A stretch of 17,499 nt of DNA from Moraxellaceae bacterium (GTDB taxonomy: Bacteria; Pseudomonadota; Gammaproteobacteria; Pseudomonadales; Ketobacteraceae). The position numbers and the translations under genes are program-made. The notes below the pieces were generated by a model, which had not been told where the DNA came from, made no database searches, and saw only the letters and a list, made by a program, of their open reading frames with translations. Within the stretch, counting starts at the first letter, position 1. Each line of letters begins with the position of its first letter. Below are positions 1 through 9,367 of this stretch, in pieces. The DNA is taken from positions 5,813 through 23,311 of the forward strand of contig NVVG01000047.1 in the NCBI GenBank assembly GCA_002402125.1. Direction: 5' to 3'.

Positions 1-3000
1 GGGTTTACCGCGCGATTTGCCGACACCTCATATATTGCTTTCTTACCATCTTTTGTCATGGTCAACTTATAACGTCCTCCGTAAGAGGAACGTTTTAATG
101 GATGAGCGTCTATAAAACGAAACAATGACCACACGCCTTCCGATTTCTCACCGGTTCTAGCGCCATAGTAGTCTTCAAATTCAAAACTGATATCAGATAA
201 CAACTGATCCGCCGGCCAACTGACTTGGGATTTTTGACTAGGGCCATGACGATAGCGCATTTGCTGACCTAACATATCCAACTCAAACCGACTGACGTTT
301 GCATCCAAATATAACGGCCGCATAGAAAACTGTAATGATGGTTCATCGCCCGATGCAAAGAACACCCGGCGAATCTCCGCCGCCTGTTCAAACTGAGCCA
401 AGGACTTTTTACTCAAACCGATGGTCCTATTTCCTACCCGTTTTAATCGCCATGGTTTATGTTTGGTATCAACGAAGGGCGCTATATATTGATCGAAGAA
501 CAGCTGTTCAATACCTCCAGCCTTAAAGAACTCACTAAAATCACTTAATGTTACTTCTGATTTTGCACGTTTTGATAGCGGATAACGGGCCTTTAAGCTT
601 GCGTCATAGAATGGTTTAACGCTCAATCGATATTCACCGACAATCGATTGTTTGGCTTGCCCCAAAATCAATCCCCAGGACTGATCAAGTAGCGATGTTA
701 GCCAACGTTTCACTGGCTGAGGATATCGCCGCGACTGGATAATCAAACGCCCCAAGGGATCACCAGCGCTTTGCTTCATTCGTGTTACCGCGACATCAAA
801 TGCGTTCTCCGGCGTTGAGCCACTCGCAGCAATGCTTTCCAAATAAATTTGCAAACCCACCAAGGACTCATTTAACTCATCCAGTGGTGTGGGGCGATTT
901 CTCTTTGTCTCTACCATTTTGTGTAAGGACTGAAATTGTTTATCGACAAGGCTTGCCGGGTTCTGCGGTAAATTGGCGAGCCTCTTACGTGCCGCCATAT
1001 TGGCTAACCGGGTAAATTTTGACAATTGCGGCGCCGCCATACGTGCCACTTGTGTTGCACTTTTGGCATGCTCTTTGATATCCTCCGCATTCACCATGCT
1101 AGCACTGAGCTGAGTATTAATACTTATAGTGTCCAAAATCTCTCGTAACGGCGACTGCCCTGACAACAGAGCGTTCATTACCTCTAAGCTTTCTTCTAAC
1201 GAACCCATTGGCACCAGCCGCAGCTGGTTGATAGCCGCGCTCCAATGGTGGATATAGTCCTCTAAGTATTGCTTTTCAAGTTTTGCCTGCACAGTTGCCA
1301 AATCCATATCCGTTAGCTCACCCGAGCGTGAGCCAACCACCCAATTATCATTGCTCAGGGACTCAATAAACTCCTTTTTAGCCGGTTTATACACTGTGTC
1401 GTAGCCATCAAACGTATACAGTCGGGGAACTTCATAATCGGCCCGCTGAAATACCTGTTCAATATTGCCACCTAAATCAACATCAAATCGAAACCCATCG
1501 ATGTATTTTTCACGCGCTTCCAATTTAATAGAGGCGTACACCTGTTCATGTAGGGGGATTCGACGCAGAATTTTTCTTGTTCGCTCTACCAGATCCATAT
1601 CAATGTCTTGGACTTGATAGGGCTGCAACAACCAATTATTCAGATGTTCTCTCAGCCCGTTACGCACGTCTGGCTGGGTGTGATAACGGTTATCCCAATC
1701 GATTGTTAACCATGTTTCGATAAAGTCTTCATCAAAACGTGCTCCATCGGCCAACATCAAGTACGCTTTTAATCCTTGATGAAGAAAATCCGGGTTATCA
1801 CGCTCTTGCACTAATTGTTGAGCTAATTGATGCTTAAGCGCAAGTGAAAACTGGTGTTGCAGGTGAGCATCGTAGTTTTGCGCAGACTGCTCTTGTAATG
1901 CATGTCCCTGATACAACCCCAAACCTAACAACCAATCATCTTCATCCGCTGGATACACGGTAGCAACCGATTGCACCGCAGATAACATCGGCAATAAGGT
2001 TTCTGGCAAGGATTTTTCGGGTAAAACCTCCAACGCTTGCTCATAGGTAAACAATCTTTCACTGGCATCTCTCAGCCTTAGATCATTTTTACCGAAGCTG
2101 GTTGACCACAGTAAGGCCCCTATCACAATACTTGAAACCGCACAGACTATGCCGCCGCTTTGCAACCAACGCATTTTCCGTTCATGCTTGCGATTGGTGC
2201 CTACCATTTGGGACTCTGGAAAAATCACCTGCTGCATAAGGTTTCGAATAAAATAGCTACGGCCTTGCTGTTGATTAGGTTGCTGCATGCCTAACAAGGC
2301 TTCTTGACCGACACCAATACTACTGGCCTGCTGGCTTAATACTCGCCCTAAAGCGTTGCTATTTTGCGTGCCACTAGAAAAATACACACCACGTAACAGG
2401 TATTGATCATGAAAGCGTGATTCAGAGAAGGTATGACCCACAAATTGTTTTAGTGCGTATTTACATGATTCCAGTGAACGAGGAAATGACAAAATCTCTG
2501 TGCGTCGTCGGACATCACGTTCAAAATGCAATTTATTATTAATATTCTCATGTAGTCGCAAAACCAGCTGATCAAATTCCTGGTCAAATTGCTGTTCGTA
2601 AGCCACGCTGCCGTCATCAGGAAACGTCATGCCCCAGACCTGCGCTCGCTCTTCCTTACCTAACGAGTCAAAAAAAGCTGAAAAACCTTCAATCAGATCA
2701 CATTTGGTAAAATTGAGATATACCGGAAAATCAATACCTAGCTGATCCTTCAATTCTTGCAGGCGTGCCCTCACCGCTCGGACATTAGCCGCCAATTCCG
2801 CTTCAGTTTGCGACACAAGCTCCTGCAAACTGATTGCAACAATCACCCCATTGATAGGGCGGCGCTTTCTATGTTTTTTTAACAGCTCAATAAAATTATT
2901 CCACGCACCGGCATCCGCCTGTTTGTGGCTATCTTGTGTTGTATATCGGCCTGCGGTATCAATAATTACCGCTTGATCGGTGAACCACCAATCACAATGT

Positions 3001-3527
3001 CGAGTACCGCCTATGCCTTTTAGGGCTTCTTTTCCAAATGTATTCTCCAATGGGAACTCTAAACCCGAATTGACCAATGCGGTTGTTTTACCTGACCCTG
3101 GAGGCCCAATGAGGATATACCAGGGTAATTCGTAAAGAAAATTCTTACCCCATTTTTTTCCAGGTTGCCTTTTGCGTAATACCGTTAACGCGTCATTGAA
3201 GCGCGAGGTAATAATTTCAGCTTCACCTGCACTCTGTGTCTCCCCTTGAAAATCACCATTGATTGACGGTAGCGCTTGGCTTTCCATCAGTTCTTTTTCA
3301 AGATTTTCATTGTTTTTCTTTGCCGCGCGAGTGGTACGTAAATTATTAAGCCCCCACAACAGCAACAGCACCATGATGATAATCAAACGTACAATATCGC
3401 TTGTAAGAAATTTCACATCGGCGATGGCGATTAGTGGCCCAACAAACCATACCAGAATAGAGAGAGCGGTAACCCCCAACAATCCAATAAACCACTTTTC
3501 CTTTAAAAAGCTAAATCTAGATTTCAT
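1..3527 (-). CDS. tssM: Type VI secretion inner-membrane protein TssM (IcmF/VasK family), 3' end outside window
   Basis: TssM is the large inner-membrane subunit of the TssJLM complex, which spans the envelope and anchors the type VI baseplate. The reading frame is open from an ATG at 3527 to the window edge (about 1175 codons), so only a short C-terminal part can be missing; the family is usually 1100-1300 residues. Two hydrophobic segments lie at about residues 12-36 and 47-60, and a third at about 458-478, leaving a long periplasmic C-terminal region. The cytoplasmic part has a Walker A motif GPPGSGKTT with K147, a Walker B-like IIDTAGR with D190, and an NFTKCD motif, as in NTP-binding TssM proteins. 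It starts 35 bp after tssL with only a weak ribosome binding site, which suggests coupling to tssL. Several translated blocks were checked and the frame is consistent. Identification is firm. Confidence 0.94.
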   Translation of the reverse strand, partial: MKSRFSFLKEKWFIGLLGVTALSILVWFVGPLIAIADVKFLTSDIVRLIIIMVLLLLWGLNNLRTTRAAKKNNENLEKELMESQALPSINGDFQGETQSAGEAEIITSRFNDALTVLRKRQPGKKWGKNFLYELPWYILIGPPGSGKTTALVNSGLEFPLENTFGKEALKGIGGTRHCDWWFTDQAVIIDTAGRYTTQDSHKQADAGAWNNFIELLKKHRKRRPINGVIVAISLQELVSQTEAELAANVRAVRARLQELKDQLGIDFPVYLNFTKCDLIEGFSAFFDSLGKEERAQVWGMTFPDDGSVAYEQQFDQEFDQLVLRLHENINNKLHFERDVRRRTEILSFPRSLESCKYALKQFVGHTFSESRFHDQYLLRGVYFSSGTQNSNALGRVLSQQASSIGVGQEALLGMQQPNQQQGRSYFIRNLMQQVIFPESQMVGTNRKHERKMRWLQSGGIVCAVSSIVIGALLWSTSFGKNDLRLRDASERLFTYEQALEVLPEKSLPETLLPMLSAVQSVATVYPADEDDWLLGLGLYQGHALQEQSAQNYDAHLQHQFSLALKHQLAQQLVQERDNPDFLHQGLKAYLMLADGARFDEDFIETWLTIDWDNRYHTQPDVRNGLREHLNNWLLQPYQVQDIDMDLVERTRKILRRIPLHEQVYASIKLEAREKYIDGFRFDVDLGGNIEQVFQRADYEVPRLYTFDGYDTVYKPAKKEFIESLSNDNWVVGSRSGELTDMDLATVQAKLEKQYLEDYIHHWSAAINQLRLVPMGSLEESLEVMNALLSGQSPLREILDTISINTQLSASMVNAEDIKEHAKSATQVARMAAPQLSKFTRLANMAARKRLANLPQNPASLVDKQFQSLHKMVETKRNRPTPLDELNESLVGLQIYLESIAASGSTPENAFDVAVTRMKQSAGDPLGRLIIQSRRYPQPVKRWLTSLLDQSWGLILGQAKQSIVGEYRLSVKPFYDASLKARYPLSKRAKSEVTLSDFSEFFKAGGIEQLFFDQYIAPFVDTKHKPWRLKRVGNRTIGLSKKSLAQFEQAAEIRRVFFASGDEPSLQFSMRPLYLDANVSRFELDMLGQQMRYRHGPSQKSQVSWPADQLLSDISFEFEDYYGARTGEKSEGVWSLFRFIDAHPLKRSSYGGRYKLTMTKDGKKAIYEVSANRAVN

Positions 3528-3562
3528 TATGTAAACTCGTGTTCATAGGCTTAATTTGGCTA

Positions 3563-4732
3563 TTAGTTATCTAACGCAGGTGACACGCCATCTTGATCGT
3601 CCACAGAATTTTTAACCGCGGGGCTTTTCGTCTCGGCTTGTTTTGAATTTGAAGTTGTGCCATCGACCGGAAGATACGTTGCAATAGGCGCCTGTAACGA
3701 AGCCAATATTTTCTCTTGAGAGCTATTAAGCTGATAGGAAAACCCTGAATACAACACCAATAGTACAACCCCCGCTATTGCCGAAATAACCCAAACCGGT
3801 ACGTGTTTCATCAGCGCGTAGCGTTTCTCAGACACGCCTTTCCAATGTGGCGATAAATCACGCTCAGCTTCACCCCGTTGCAGCTTCATTAAATGGAACA
3901 AGTTGTCTCGCAGATTTTCAATCTCAACGTTGCCTCGATTTACCAAAGTATACTTGCCCTCAAACCCTAAACTCATAGCGATATACATCAGCTCTAAGAC
4001 ATTCAGGTAAGTGGCCGGTTGGGTTTGTAAGTGTTCTAATATTTGGAAAAACTTTTCACCCCCGCCGGTTTCATCATGAAACTGACTGAGTAAACTTTGA
4101 TTATACCACCCCCCCTGCCCACCCCAAGGTGTTTTAGTCGCAAACTCATCGAGCACCGTACACAGGATATACCTTGCATACAGTAGGCTTTCTTCATCAA
4201 TCCCTACTTGTCCGCAACGCCTTTCGAAATCCCGTATTTGCCGAACTGTTTCGTCACGAAAAATAGCGACATCACGCACCACTCCACTGGAGCCAAGCTC
4301 TCTTTCACAGCGTAAAGCCCCCATGCGATCTATTAAATCATTGGCGCAATGCACCAAGGGGTTGATATACACCGTTGATGTTCCGCCTTCAGACCAGTTT
4401 GTCCCGCCGATCGAAACCACCTCACTTTGACCATTTGGGGATTTATTATTTAGGGGTTTATTATTTAGAGCTTGGCTGTTTTGAGCTGAAGCGATAGGCG
4501 GCAAACCGCTTTTTGACTGCATAGGTAGCGGCGGTACCGATACTGGCGGCACGGAGGTAGGTTGAGCCGCTATAGACGGCCCCGTCTGCAATGGCGCAGC
4601 CCCACCTCGCCCACCTGGTTTGGGGCGCTGAAAACCACCACTGATACTGGGCCCGCCGTTTTGTCCCGCACTTTGAGAGGATCCAGCAGCATCGCGTCGA
4701 AAGGTAATGATTGTTTTGTCATCGTGAGACAT
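3563..4732 (-). CDS. tssL: Type VI secretion protein TssL (DotU/IcmH family)
   Basis: TssL is the inner-membrane partner of TssM and links the membrane complex to the baseplate. The protein has 389 residues. Residues 1-115 are rich in Pro, Gly, Asn and Ser, probably disordered, and include a short LNNK repeat near 89-97. The DotU cytoplasmic domain follows at about 122-285, with typical blocks such as ARYILCTVLDEFA (186-198), WGGQGGW and SLGFEGKY (254-261). One transmembrane helix lies near 311-331, followed by a tail of about 58 residues. The C terminus carries no OmpA-like peptidoglycan-binding domain, so any cell-wall anchoring must come from another protein. The ATG is 6 bp after the tssK stop, and its AAGGAG ribosome binding site lies inside the end of tssK, so the two are likely translationally coupled. 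Confidence 0.95.
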   Translation of the reverse strand: MSHDDKTIITFRRDAAGSSQSAGQNGGPSISGGFQRPKPGGRGGAAPLQTGPSIAAQPTSVPPVSVPPLPMQSKSGLPPIASAQNSQALNNKPLNNKSPNGQSEVVSIGGTNWSEGGTSTVYINPLVHCANDLIDRMGALRCERELGSSGVVRDVAIFRDETVRQIRDFERRCGQVGIDEESLLYARYILCTVLDEFATKTPWGGQGGWYNQSLLSQFHDETGGGEKFFQILEHLQTQPATYLNVLELMYIAMSLGFEGKYTLVNRGNVEIENLRDNLFHLMKLQRGEAERDLSPHWKGVSEKRYALMKHVPVWVISAIAGVVLLVLYSGFSYQLNSSQEKILASLQAPIATYLPVDGTTSNSKQAETKSPAVKNSVDDQDGVSPALDN

Positions 4733-4738
4733 TAAGAA

Positions 4739-6073
4739 TTACTCCTTCACCGCCCAAAATTCTAATTGAAGGCCAGGTATGTCCCCAGAGAAATGGAAAG
4801 CAAAACCGCCAGAGGTACGCAAATGCGCCCAATTCTCGGTACTTTTTTCCATTTGAAAATAGGTAAATCCAGAATTATAGGGAATCTGACGCGGGGCGAC
4901 TGGCATCGGAATTAAACGGATACCTGGCAATTGTAAATTCACCAATTCACGCAACTGCTCTACTCCTCCGGCTTTCACCGAAGAGGGTATTCGAGAGACA
5001 ATGGCTTCTTTTGGCCAATCCGCTTTTATTGCCAAAATAAATGTCGCGTCGTCCAACAACCGACGATCTTGAATAGGCGCAACCCGAACGCCAAAACTTC
5101 TTTCTTGTAAATCTAACGCCACTGCCGTTTGCTCAAACACCATACTCAACGACTGTCGCAACTCGCCCATCAACAGCGAAAAACTCAACGCCAGGTCATC
5201 GTGTTGGTAGGAAGGCAAACCCGTCAAACGTTTTTCTTTACGGGTAAACGTCGCTATCTCGCTGGACAAGCACAGCAAATCCATGAAAATCTGTTCTGGG
5301 TGGACGTTTTCAGCCGCTTTCCAATGTTGAAAACAAGCGATGTAGCGATTAGCCAGTTGCAGTAGCAAAAAATCAGCTATATCGGAGGTACTGGTTCGAG
5401 TGTTTTTTGTCAACCGCGAAGAGAGAGCTTCTGCACGGTGGTTTAACAATCCAATGATTTCATTTAGCGCTTGGGTAATAGGCTCCGCCACGCGGATATC
5501 TATACAGGGAGCAATAAATGACTCATCGAGAATAATCCCACCATCACCGCCGACTTCCTGCACTTTTGCAATAGCGATAGAACTATAATCTCCGGTAGCC
5601 TCTTCTTCTAACAGCAGTTTGAAACGCAAACGTCCTGTATTGAGGCGAGCGAGCTTGCTCTGACCGAGGTTACTATCTTTAACCTCTACTTCCTTTTTTA
5701 AATAGCGTGTGAGTGATTCTTTATCATCGGTTAGTTCGGTTTCATCACTACCGGGTAACATAATGGGCAACGCCAGTTTGACCTTTTTATCTTGGACTGC
5801 CTCATTTAGATCAAGCGTCAACGGCTGCCCAAACGCACTGCCAACATGAAACAGAGTACCATCCGACAACACACCAGAACATTTGGTGATTGACAGTGTT
5901 CCTTGAGATAATAGATTCTCGTCAATTTTTAACGTTTTCACCCCCCAACCATAACGCTGCAACACACGATTACGCTCTCTAAATTGAGCGTCGATATACC
6001 GGTCTTGTTGCTGCATATGCTGTGGACGGAGAAACATTCCTTCAGTCCAGATCACTTTGTCTTGAAACGCCAT
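4739..6073 (-). CDS. tssK: Type VI secretion baseplate subunit TssK
   Basis: TssK is the baseplate adaptor that connects TssF/TssG to the cytoplasmic parts of TssL and TssM. The protein has 444 residues, normal for the family, and opens with the signature WTEGMFLRPQHMQQQDRY at about residues 9-26. The rest matches the TssK pattern, including a C-terminal NSGFTYFQMEK-type stretch. The chosen ATG gives the conserved MAFQDKV start and follows AAGGA closely. The 293 bp upstream gap to tssJ holds a REP-like palindrome and a possible promoter, so tssKLM may be partly uncoupled from tagH-tssJ. Confidence 0.96.
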   Translation of the reverse strand: MAFQDKVIWTEGMFLRPQHMQQQDRYIDAQFRERNRVLQRYGWGVKTLKIDENLLSQGTLSITKCSGVLSDGTLFHVGSAFGQPLTLDLNEAVQDKKVKLALPIMLPGSDETELTDDKESLTRYLKKEVEVKDSNLGQSKLARLNTGRLRFKLLLEEEATGDYSSIAIAKVQEVGGDGGIILDESFIAPCIDIRVAEPITQALNEIIGLLNHRAEALSSRLTKNTRTSTSDIADFLLLQLANRYIACFQHWKAAENVHPEQIFMDLLCLSSEIATFTRKEKRLTGLPSYQHDDLALSFSLLMGELRQSLSMVFEQTAVALDLQERSFGVRVAPIQDRRLLDDATFILAIKADWPKEAIVSRIPSSVKAGGVEQLRELVNLQLPGIRLIPMPVAPRQIPYNSGFTYFQMEKSTENWAHLRTSGGFAFHFSGDIPGLQLEFWAVKE

Positions 6074-6124
6074 ACCATCCTTGCTCCATCAAAAGAATAT
6101 TCAGGCATCAATACAAAATAGATC

Positions 6125-6153
6125 ATTAATGATACCGTCTCGAATTTTGCCAA
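6125..6153 (-). promoter_or_regulatory. Candidate sigma70 promoter for tssK-tssL-tssM
   Basis: On the minus strand a TTGGCA -35 (6148-6153) and an ATTAAT -10 (6125-6130) are separated by 17 bp, about 50 bp before the tssK start. The -10 lies inside the 12 bp palindrome ATCATTAATGAT (6122-6133), a possible regulator site. The -35 matches consensus 5 of 6 and the -10 4 of 6. This is a motif call only. Confidence 0.3.
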
Positions 6154-6331
6154 TGATTGAGTTGTCAGAATCCGCAAATTTTCTATAAAGACACAAGGAA
6201 GATAAAAATAGTGGCATTTTTTCATGGAACTGTGCGATTTTTTGCACTAAATAATCTGCAATCACAAGAAGGCAATAAATAGGTTAGATATCCTACTCGC
6301 TCCATCGCCCCAGCGTTACCTGGCAACCGCT

Positions 6332-6357
6332 CGTTCCCACGCTCCCGCGTGGGAACG
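6332..6357. repeat. REP-like palindrome between tssJ and tssK
   Basis: Perfect 11 bp arms CGTTCCCACGC and GCGTGGGAACG flank a 4 nt loop, giving a very stable hairpin 9 bp past the tssJ stop. The arm sequence looks like a dispersed palindromic repeat common in many gammaproteobacterial genomes; that identification is from general knowledge and was not searched. In mRNA the hairpin could protect the tagH-tssJ transcript or reduce transcription into tssK. There is no following T-tract, so it is not a standard intrinsic terminator. Confidence 0.75.
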
Positions 6358-6366
6358 CATACGCAA

Positions 6367-6852
6367 CTATCTAGCGCTAGCCATGGCAACACCCTGCTTC
6401 CCAAACAACACCGTCATATCATTCTTGGACCTAAGCTGCACCGGCAACACCATTCGCCACGATGCTTTATCGAGCTGGCGATAGGCACACATTATCGCGA
6501 TAAAGCGTGACTCTGGTTTCAACGCAAATTTAATATCCTGCACATCACCTGGTTTTAACTCGATCTCTTCACTAGAAACCAAGTCAGCCCCTAACGTGTC
6601 TTTTTCATGATGATAAAGCGAGAAAAACTCTGCATTCTCAAACCCCGCGATCGATTTCAATTCAAACAAACGCACCACAAGCGGCGAAGGCCGACCAGAA
6701 TCATCCGGGTTAATATCCCCTCCAGCAACAAAACGCAGATCAACCTTAGTTAGGTCCGATATAAACATCTGACACCCAGACAATGTGCCAAATAAACATA
6801 ACGCCAAAACCCCCAAGATCAAACGCTGCAACTTCTCTTTTACCCAATCCAT
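6367..6852 (-). CDS. tssJ: Type VI secretion outer-membrane lipoprotein TssJ
   Basis: TssJ is a small lipoprotein on the inner face of the outer membrane that binds the periplasmic part of TssM. The 161-residue protein starts with a basic n-region and a hydrophobic stretch (about 11-24) ending in the lipobox LSGC, with the lipidated cysteine at residue 27. The body has TssJ features: a VDLRFVAGGDINPDD segment, then PSPLVVRLFELKS and FFSLYHHEKDTLG. The ATG at 6852 is preceded by AAGGA about 10 nt upstream. The frame is open upstream to a TTG at 6936, but that start would place 28 extra residues encoded by a 12 nt repeat before the signal peptide and has a badly spaced ribosome binding site. 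It lies downstream of tagH in the same direction. Confidence 0.9.
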   Translation of the reverse strand: MDWVKEKLQRLILGVLALCLFGTLSGCQMFISDLTKVDLRFVAGGDINPDDSGRPSPLVVRLFELKSIAGFENAEFFSLYHHEKDTLGADLVSSEEIELKPGDVQDIKFALKPESRFIAIMCAYRQLDKASWRMVLPVQLRSKNDMTVLFGKQGVAMASAR

Positions 6853-6881
6853 ATCAATCTTTTCCTTGCTGCTTTTATTGT

Positions 6882-6934
6882 TACCGGCATAGTTATCGAC
6901 ATAATTTCCAACATAGCTACCAACATAGCTTGGC
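6882..6934 (-). repeat. Imperfect 12 nt tandem repeats in the tagH-tssJ gap
   Basis: Read on the minus strand, four degenerate 12 nt units of the AGCTATGTTGGT type run in series; if translated they would give S/N-Y-V/A-G/D units. They lie between the tagH stop and the tssJ ATG at 6852, in frame with tssJ. The units differ at several positions. They may be a decayed microsatellite in the leader. Confidence 0.6.
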
Positions 6935-6944
6935 AACCTTTCAA

Positions 6945-8336
6945 TTATTTCTCTTGTGCAAGATCCAAAGCAGTTCGCGACCGCGGGGATGGTACATTAC
7001 GACCCTCTGGTTTTGCTGCTTTCAATCTATCAACCTGCCGTTTATACGTTGTGGCAAACGTATCACCAAACACCGAGGAGAATGTCGATTCCTCCTGCAA
7101 GATATCACTGTGGTATTCTTTATATGCTTCCCAATACTGCGCCCGCTTACCCGCCATAGAAAAACCTTTTGCCTGCCCACGATCAAACTTTTTCTCTAAA
7201 CGCTCAGGATTCAACTTGTCCAGCAGCTGCATAAGCGAAGCCTGCACCGCCGCCATCACTCCGATTTGATGCTGCTGTATATCAGTAAAACCTGCCTGTA
7301 TTGCAGCCGGCATTGGCAAAAAACTATCCTCTTTGGCACTGAGGAATTGTTTTAGGATTTGCTCTTCGTTCACCGAAAACTTAAACGGATTATTTTTATC
7401 CATCTGCACCAACGTCATATCCATGCGAAATTCATTTTTAAGACTCGCACGACTCTTCATCACAGCAACCATGCCTGCAAAAGTTTCTTTCAATGCGGCA
7501 CCAGCCTGCTCCATCATCTCTGTGGTATCGACAGCACCCTTGGTTTGCAACATCTCTCGTGACACCCCTAACCCTCGACAAAATGCCATCAAATGAGGAT
7601 CCACCGTCGAGACAGATGTGTTATGCAGATTATTTGTGTGGTTAGATGGTCTAGGGTTAGGAGCTGCTACTGGAACAACTCCCTCTTGCTTCAGCGCCCC
7701 ATCACTGGGACCTGCCTCACCATTAGTTACATTAAACTCTAACCAATCCTCCGGCAAATGTTCTGAATGCATTGAAGGCGCACTAAAGACCTCCTCTACG
7801 CCATTAACACTATCCGGCATTGAAGCTGACCCTGCATGCCAATCACCTAACTCTCCCGCCCTTTCCATCGCGAAAGTTTCATTTGAATCCAAACCAGCGC
7901 TATCCAAGGGCACTCTCTGGCGCAGCATTTCGAGGGGATCCAACATTGGTTTTTCTTCACTACGCTCGATTTGCATCAAGGAAGGATTTGATGAATACGC
8001 CTGTCGATCGGAATCGAGATGCACTATCGCCCTAAACTCAATATCTCCCATACAAAACACATCGTCAGACATGAGCCTATAAGGTTTATGTTTCTCCAAA
8101 GAACTTTTAGAACCATTAACGAATATGCCGTTAGTACTGATATCAGTAATATAGAAACCATCACCCTCCGAACTAATCTGCGCATGCCGACCCGACAAAT
8201 GACGGCTCTGATCAGGAATAGCCCACTCACAATCAGGCGCACGACCGATCACACCACCTATTGGCAAAAAGCGCTTACTGGCATTATCACCCAGCAAAAA
8301 CTGCTCAGAACTTGTTATTTCGAGAACCAACTCCAT
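6945..8336 (-). CDS. tagH: Type VI secretion FHA-domain protein TagH
   Basis: TagH-type proteins carry a phosphothreonine-binding FHA domain and take part in regulating or scaffolding type VI assembly. The FHA domain spans about residues 17-105 and shows the expected core: the GR pair at 31-32, SGRH at 48-51 and STNG at 67-70 before IFVNG. A poorly conserved acidic linker follows. The C-terminal TagH domain covers about 247-440 (FCRGLGVSREMLQ, then NNPFKFSVNEEQILKQFL). I chose the ATG at 8336 (463 residues). In-frame TTG codons at 8345 and 8342 have a better spaced AGGG, so a start 3 residues longer is possible. No Ser/Thr kinase or phosphatase partner is in the window. It is the first type VI gene after tRNA-Pro. 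Confidence 0.92.
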   Translation of the reverse strand: MELVLEITSSEQFLLGDNASKRFLPIGGVIGRAPDCEWAIPDQSRHLSGRHAQISSEGDGFYITDISTNGIFVNGSKSSLEKHKPYRLMSDDVFCMGDIEFRAIVHLDSDRQAYSSNPSLMQIERSEEKPMLDPLEMLRQRVPLDSAGLDSNETFAMERAGELGDWHAGSASMPDSVNGVEEVFSAPSMHSEHLPEDWLEFNVTNGEAGPSDGALKQEGVVPVAAPNPRPSNHTNNLHNTSVSTVDPHLMAFCRGLGVSREMLQTKGAVDTTEMMEQAGAALKETFAGMVAVMKSRASLKNEFRMDMTLVQMDKNNPFKFSVNEEQILKQFLSAKEDSFLPMPAAIQAGFTDIQQHQIGVMAAVQASLMQLLDKLNPERLEKKFDRGQAKGFSMAGKRAQYWEAYKEYHSDILQEESTFSSVFGDTFATTYKRQVDRLKAAKPEGRNVPSPRSRTALDLAQEK

Positions 8337-8426
8337 TGGCAACAATACCCGCCCTAAAATTACGACATATAAATAGATTCAGTAATATAGACCGAGGAAG
8401 GGCAAAAAATATGGCGAAAAACTGGT

Positions 8427-8454
8427 AAAAAAGAAAGGTTTTGTGCAAAAAACC
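8427..8454 (-). terminator. Probable intrinsic terminator after tRNA-Pro
   Basis: On the minus strand a 6 bp stem GGTTTT/AAAACC with loop TTGCAC is followed directly by TTTCTTTTTT. It lies about 25 nt after the tRNA-Pro CCA end and would close the merR-tRNA-Pro transcript, separating it from tagH. The stem is AT-rich, so strength is uncertain. Confidence 0.5.
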
Positions 8455-8477
8455 GCACACTTTAAACATATCAAAAT

Positions 8478-8554
8478 TGGTCGGGGCGAAAGGATTTGAA
8501 CCTTCGACCCCTACAACCCCATTGTAGTGCGCTACCAAGCTGCGCTACGCCCCG
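8478..8554 (-). tRNA. tRNA-Pro (GGG anticodon)
   Basis: The reverse complement folds into a full 77 nt cloverleaf: acceptor CGGGGCG/CGCCCCG, D stem GCGC/GCGC, anticodon stem CTACA/TGTAG with loop ATGGGGT (anticodon GGG), T loop TTCAAAT, discriminator A and an encoded CCA. Its place downstream of ihfA-merR matches the order I recall in pseudomonads. The type VI cluster begins about 140 bp beyond its 3' end. Confidence 0.97.
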
Positions 8555-8603
8555 ACATTTTGACATCAGCATCCATGACGCCTTGCTTTCACAAGGTGGC
8601 GAG

Positions 8604-8609
8604 ATAATA
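8604..8609 (-). promoter_or_regulatory. Candidate -10 box for tRNA-Pro
   Basis: On the minus strand TATTAT is followed by the GC-rich stretch CTCGCCACC about 50 nt before the tRNA 5' end. An AT-rich -10 with a GC-rich discriminator is typical of stable RNA promoters. No good -35 was found at 16-18 bp. A small hairpin CCTTG/CAAGG (8581-8596) lies in the leader. Confidence 0.35.
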
Positions 8610-8695
8610 CAAGAATTCAGAGGGTTATAACACTATTTTCTGGAAAGATTTCGCCCAATTATCTAGCGACTTTGGGACCACCTGTCATCACTACA

Positions 8696-8732
8696 CTCAG
8701 CAACAATGGCTATGCTCAATAACAATGGCTAT
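8696..8732. repeat. Short tandem direct repeat at the merR 3' end
   Basis: Two 18 nt copies of CTCA-NN-AACAATGGCTAT (8696-8713 and 8715-8732) differ only at the two N positions. The second copy covers the merR stop codon. This looks like a local duplication of the gene's last bases; no function is evident. Confidence 0.7.
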
Positions 8733-9082
8733 TTTAACTCAACGAGCACATCTTCTAATTCTTTTATCATTTGCTGAATGATTTGTGAGGACTTATTCGC
8801 ATCATCCTTAGCGCCTGGCCCATCCATTTGCTGCCGGGCACCGCCAATAGTATACCCTTGCTCATACAACAACGAGCGAATCTGCCGAATCATCAGGACA
8901 TCTTGGCGCTGATAATATCGACGATTGCCTCGACGCTTTACAGGAGCTAACTGGGTAAACTCTTGTTCCCAATAGCGCAGCACATGAGACTTAACATCAC
9001 ACAGCTCACTCACTTCACCTATGGTGAAATAGCGTTTACCGGGTATTACCGGCAGCTCACTGTTGTTGCTGGGTTCCAGCAT
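8729..9082 (-). CDS. MerR-family transcriptional regulator downstream of ihfA
   Basis: A small 117-residue MerR-type DNA-binding protein. The winged helix-turn-helix begins at about residue 19 ([20 protein letters not shown]) and continues through KRRGNRRYY and a helix with [18 protein letters not shown]. The C terminus is a short predicted coiled coil with no metal- or drug-binding domain, so the ligand and targets cannot be predicted. Such a gene is conserved after ihfA in pseudomonad-like genomes. I chose the ATG at 9082, which gives the MLEPS start. It overlaps the end of ihfA by 26 bp, which implies co-transcription and likely translational coupling. An in-frame TTG at 9091 is less likely. 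Confidence 0.9.
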   Translation of the reverse strand: MLEPSNNSELPVIPGKRYFTIGEVSELCDVKSHVLRYWEQEFTQLAPVKRRGNRRYYQRQDVLMIRQIRSLLYEQGYTIGGARQQMDGPGAKDDANKSSQIIQQMIKELEDVLVELK

Positions 9083-9365
9083 ACGCCTCAACTCGCTGTT
9101 TTAGCTTCTGTCCAGGTCTAAACGTTACCACTTTACGGGCACTGATGGGGATTTCCTCACCTGTTTTAGGGTTACGTCCTGGACGTTCACTTTTCTTACG
9201 CAAGTCAAAATTACCAAAACCTGATAATTTAACGTGCTCATCCTCTGCTAACGAGGTTCGGATTTCTTCAAAAAAGAGCTCAACCATTTCCTTCGCTTCT
9301 CTTTTGTTTAACCCTAATTCCTCAAATAATTTCTCAGCCAAATCCGCCTTAGTTAAAGCAGTCAT
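9057..9365 (-). CDS. ihfA: Integration host factor subunit alpha
   Basis: IHF-alpha pairs with IHF-beta to bind and sharply bend DNA at specific sites in recombination, replication and sigma54 transcription. The 102-residue protein opens with [18 protein letters not shown] and has the dimer helices and the beta-arm segment [15 protein letters not shown] (about 63-77), with the minor-groove-intercalating proline at P66. It starts 2 bp after the pheT stop, the standard pheT-ihfA arrangement, and overlaps merR at its 3' end. The Gln-rich C-terminal tail is a small variation. Confidence 0.97.
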   Translation of the reverse strand: MTALTKADLAEKLFEELGLNKREAKEMVELFFEEIRTSLAEDEHVKLSGFGNFDLRKKSERPGRNPKTGEEIPISARKVVTFRPGQKLKQRVEAYAGTQQQQ

Positions 9366-9367
9366 GT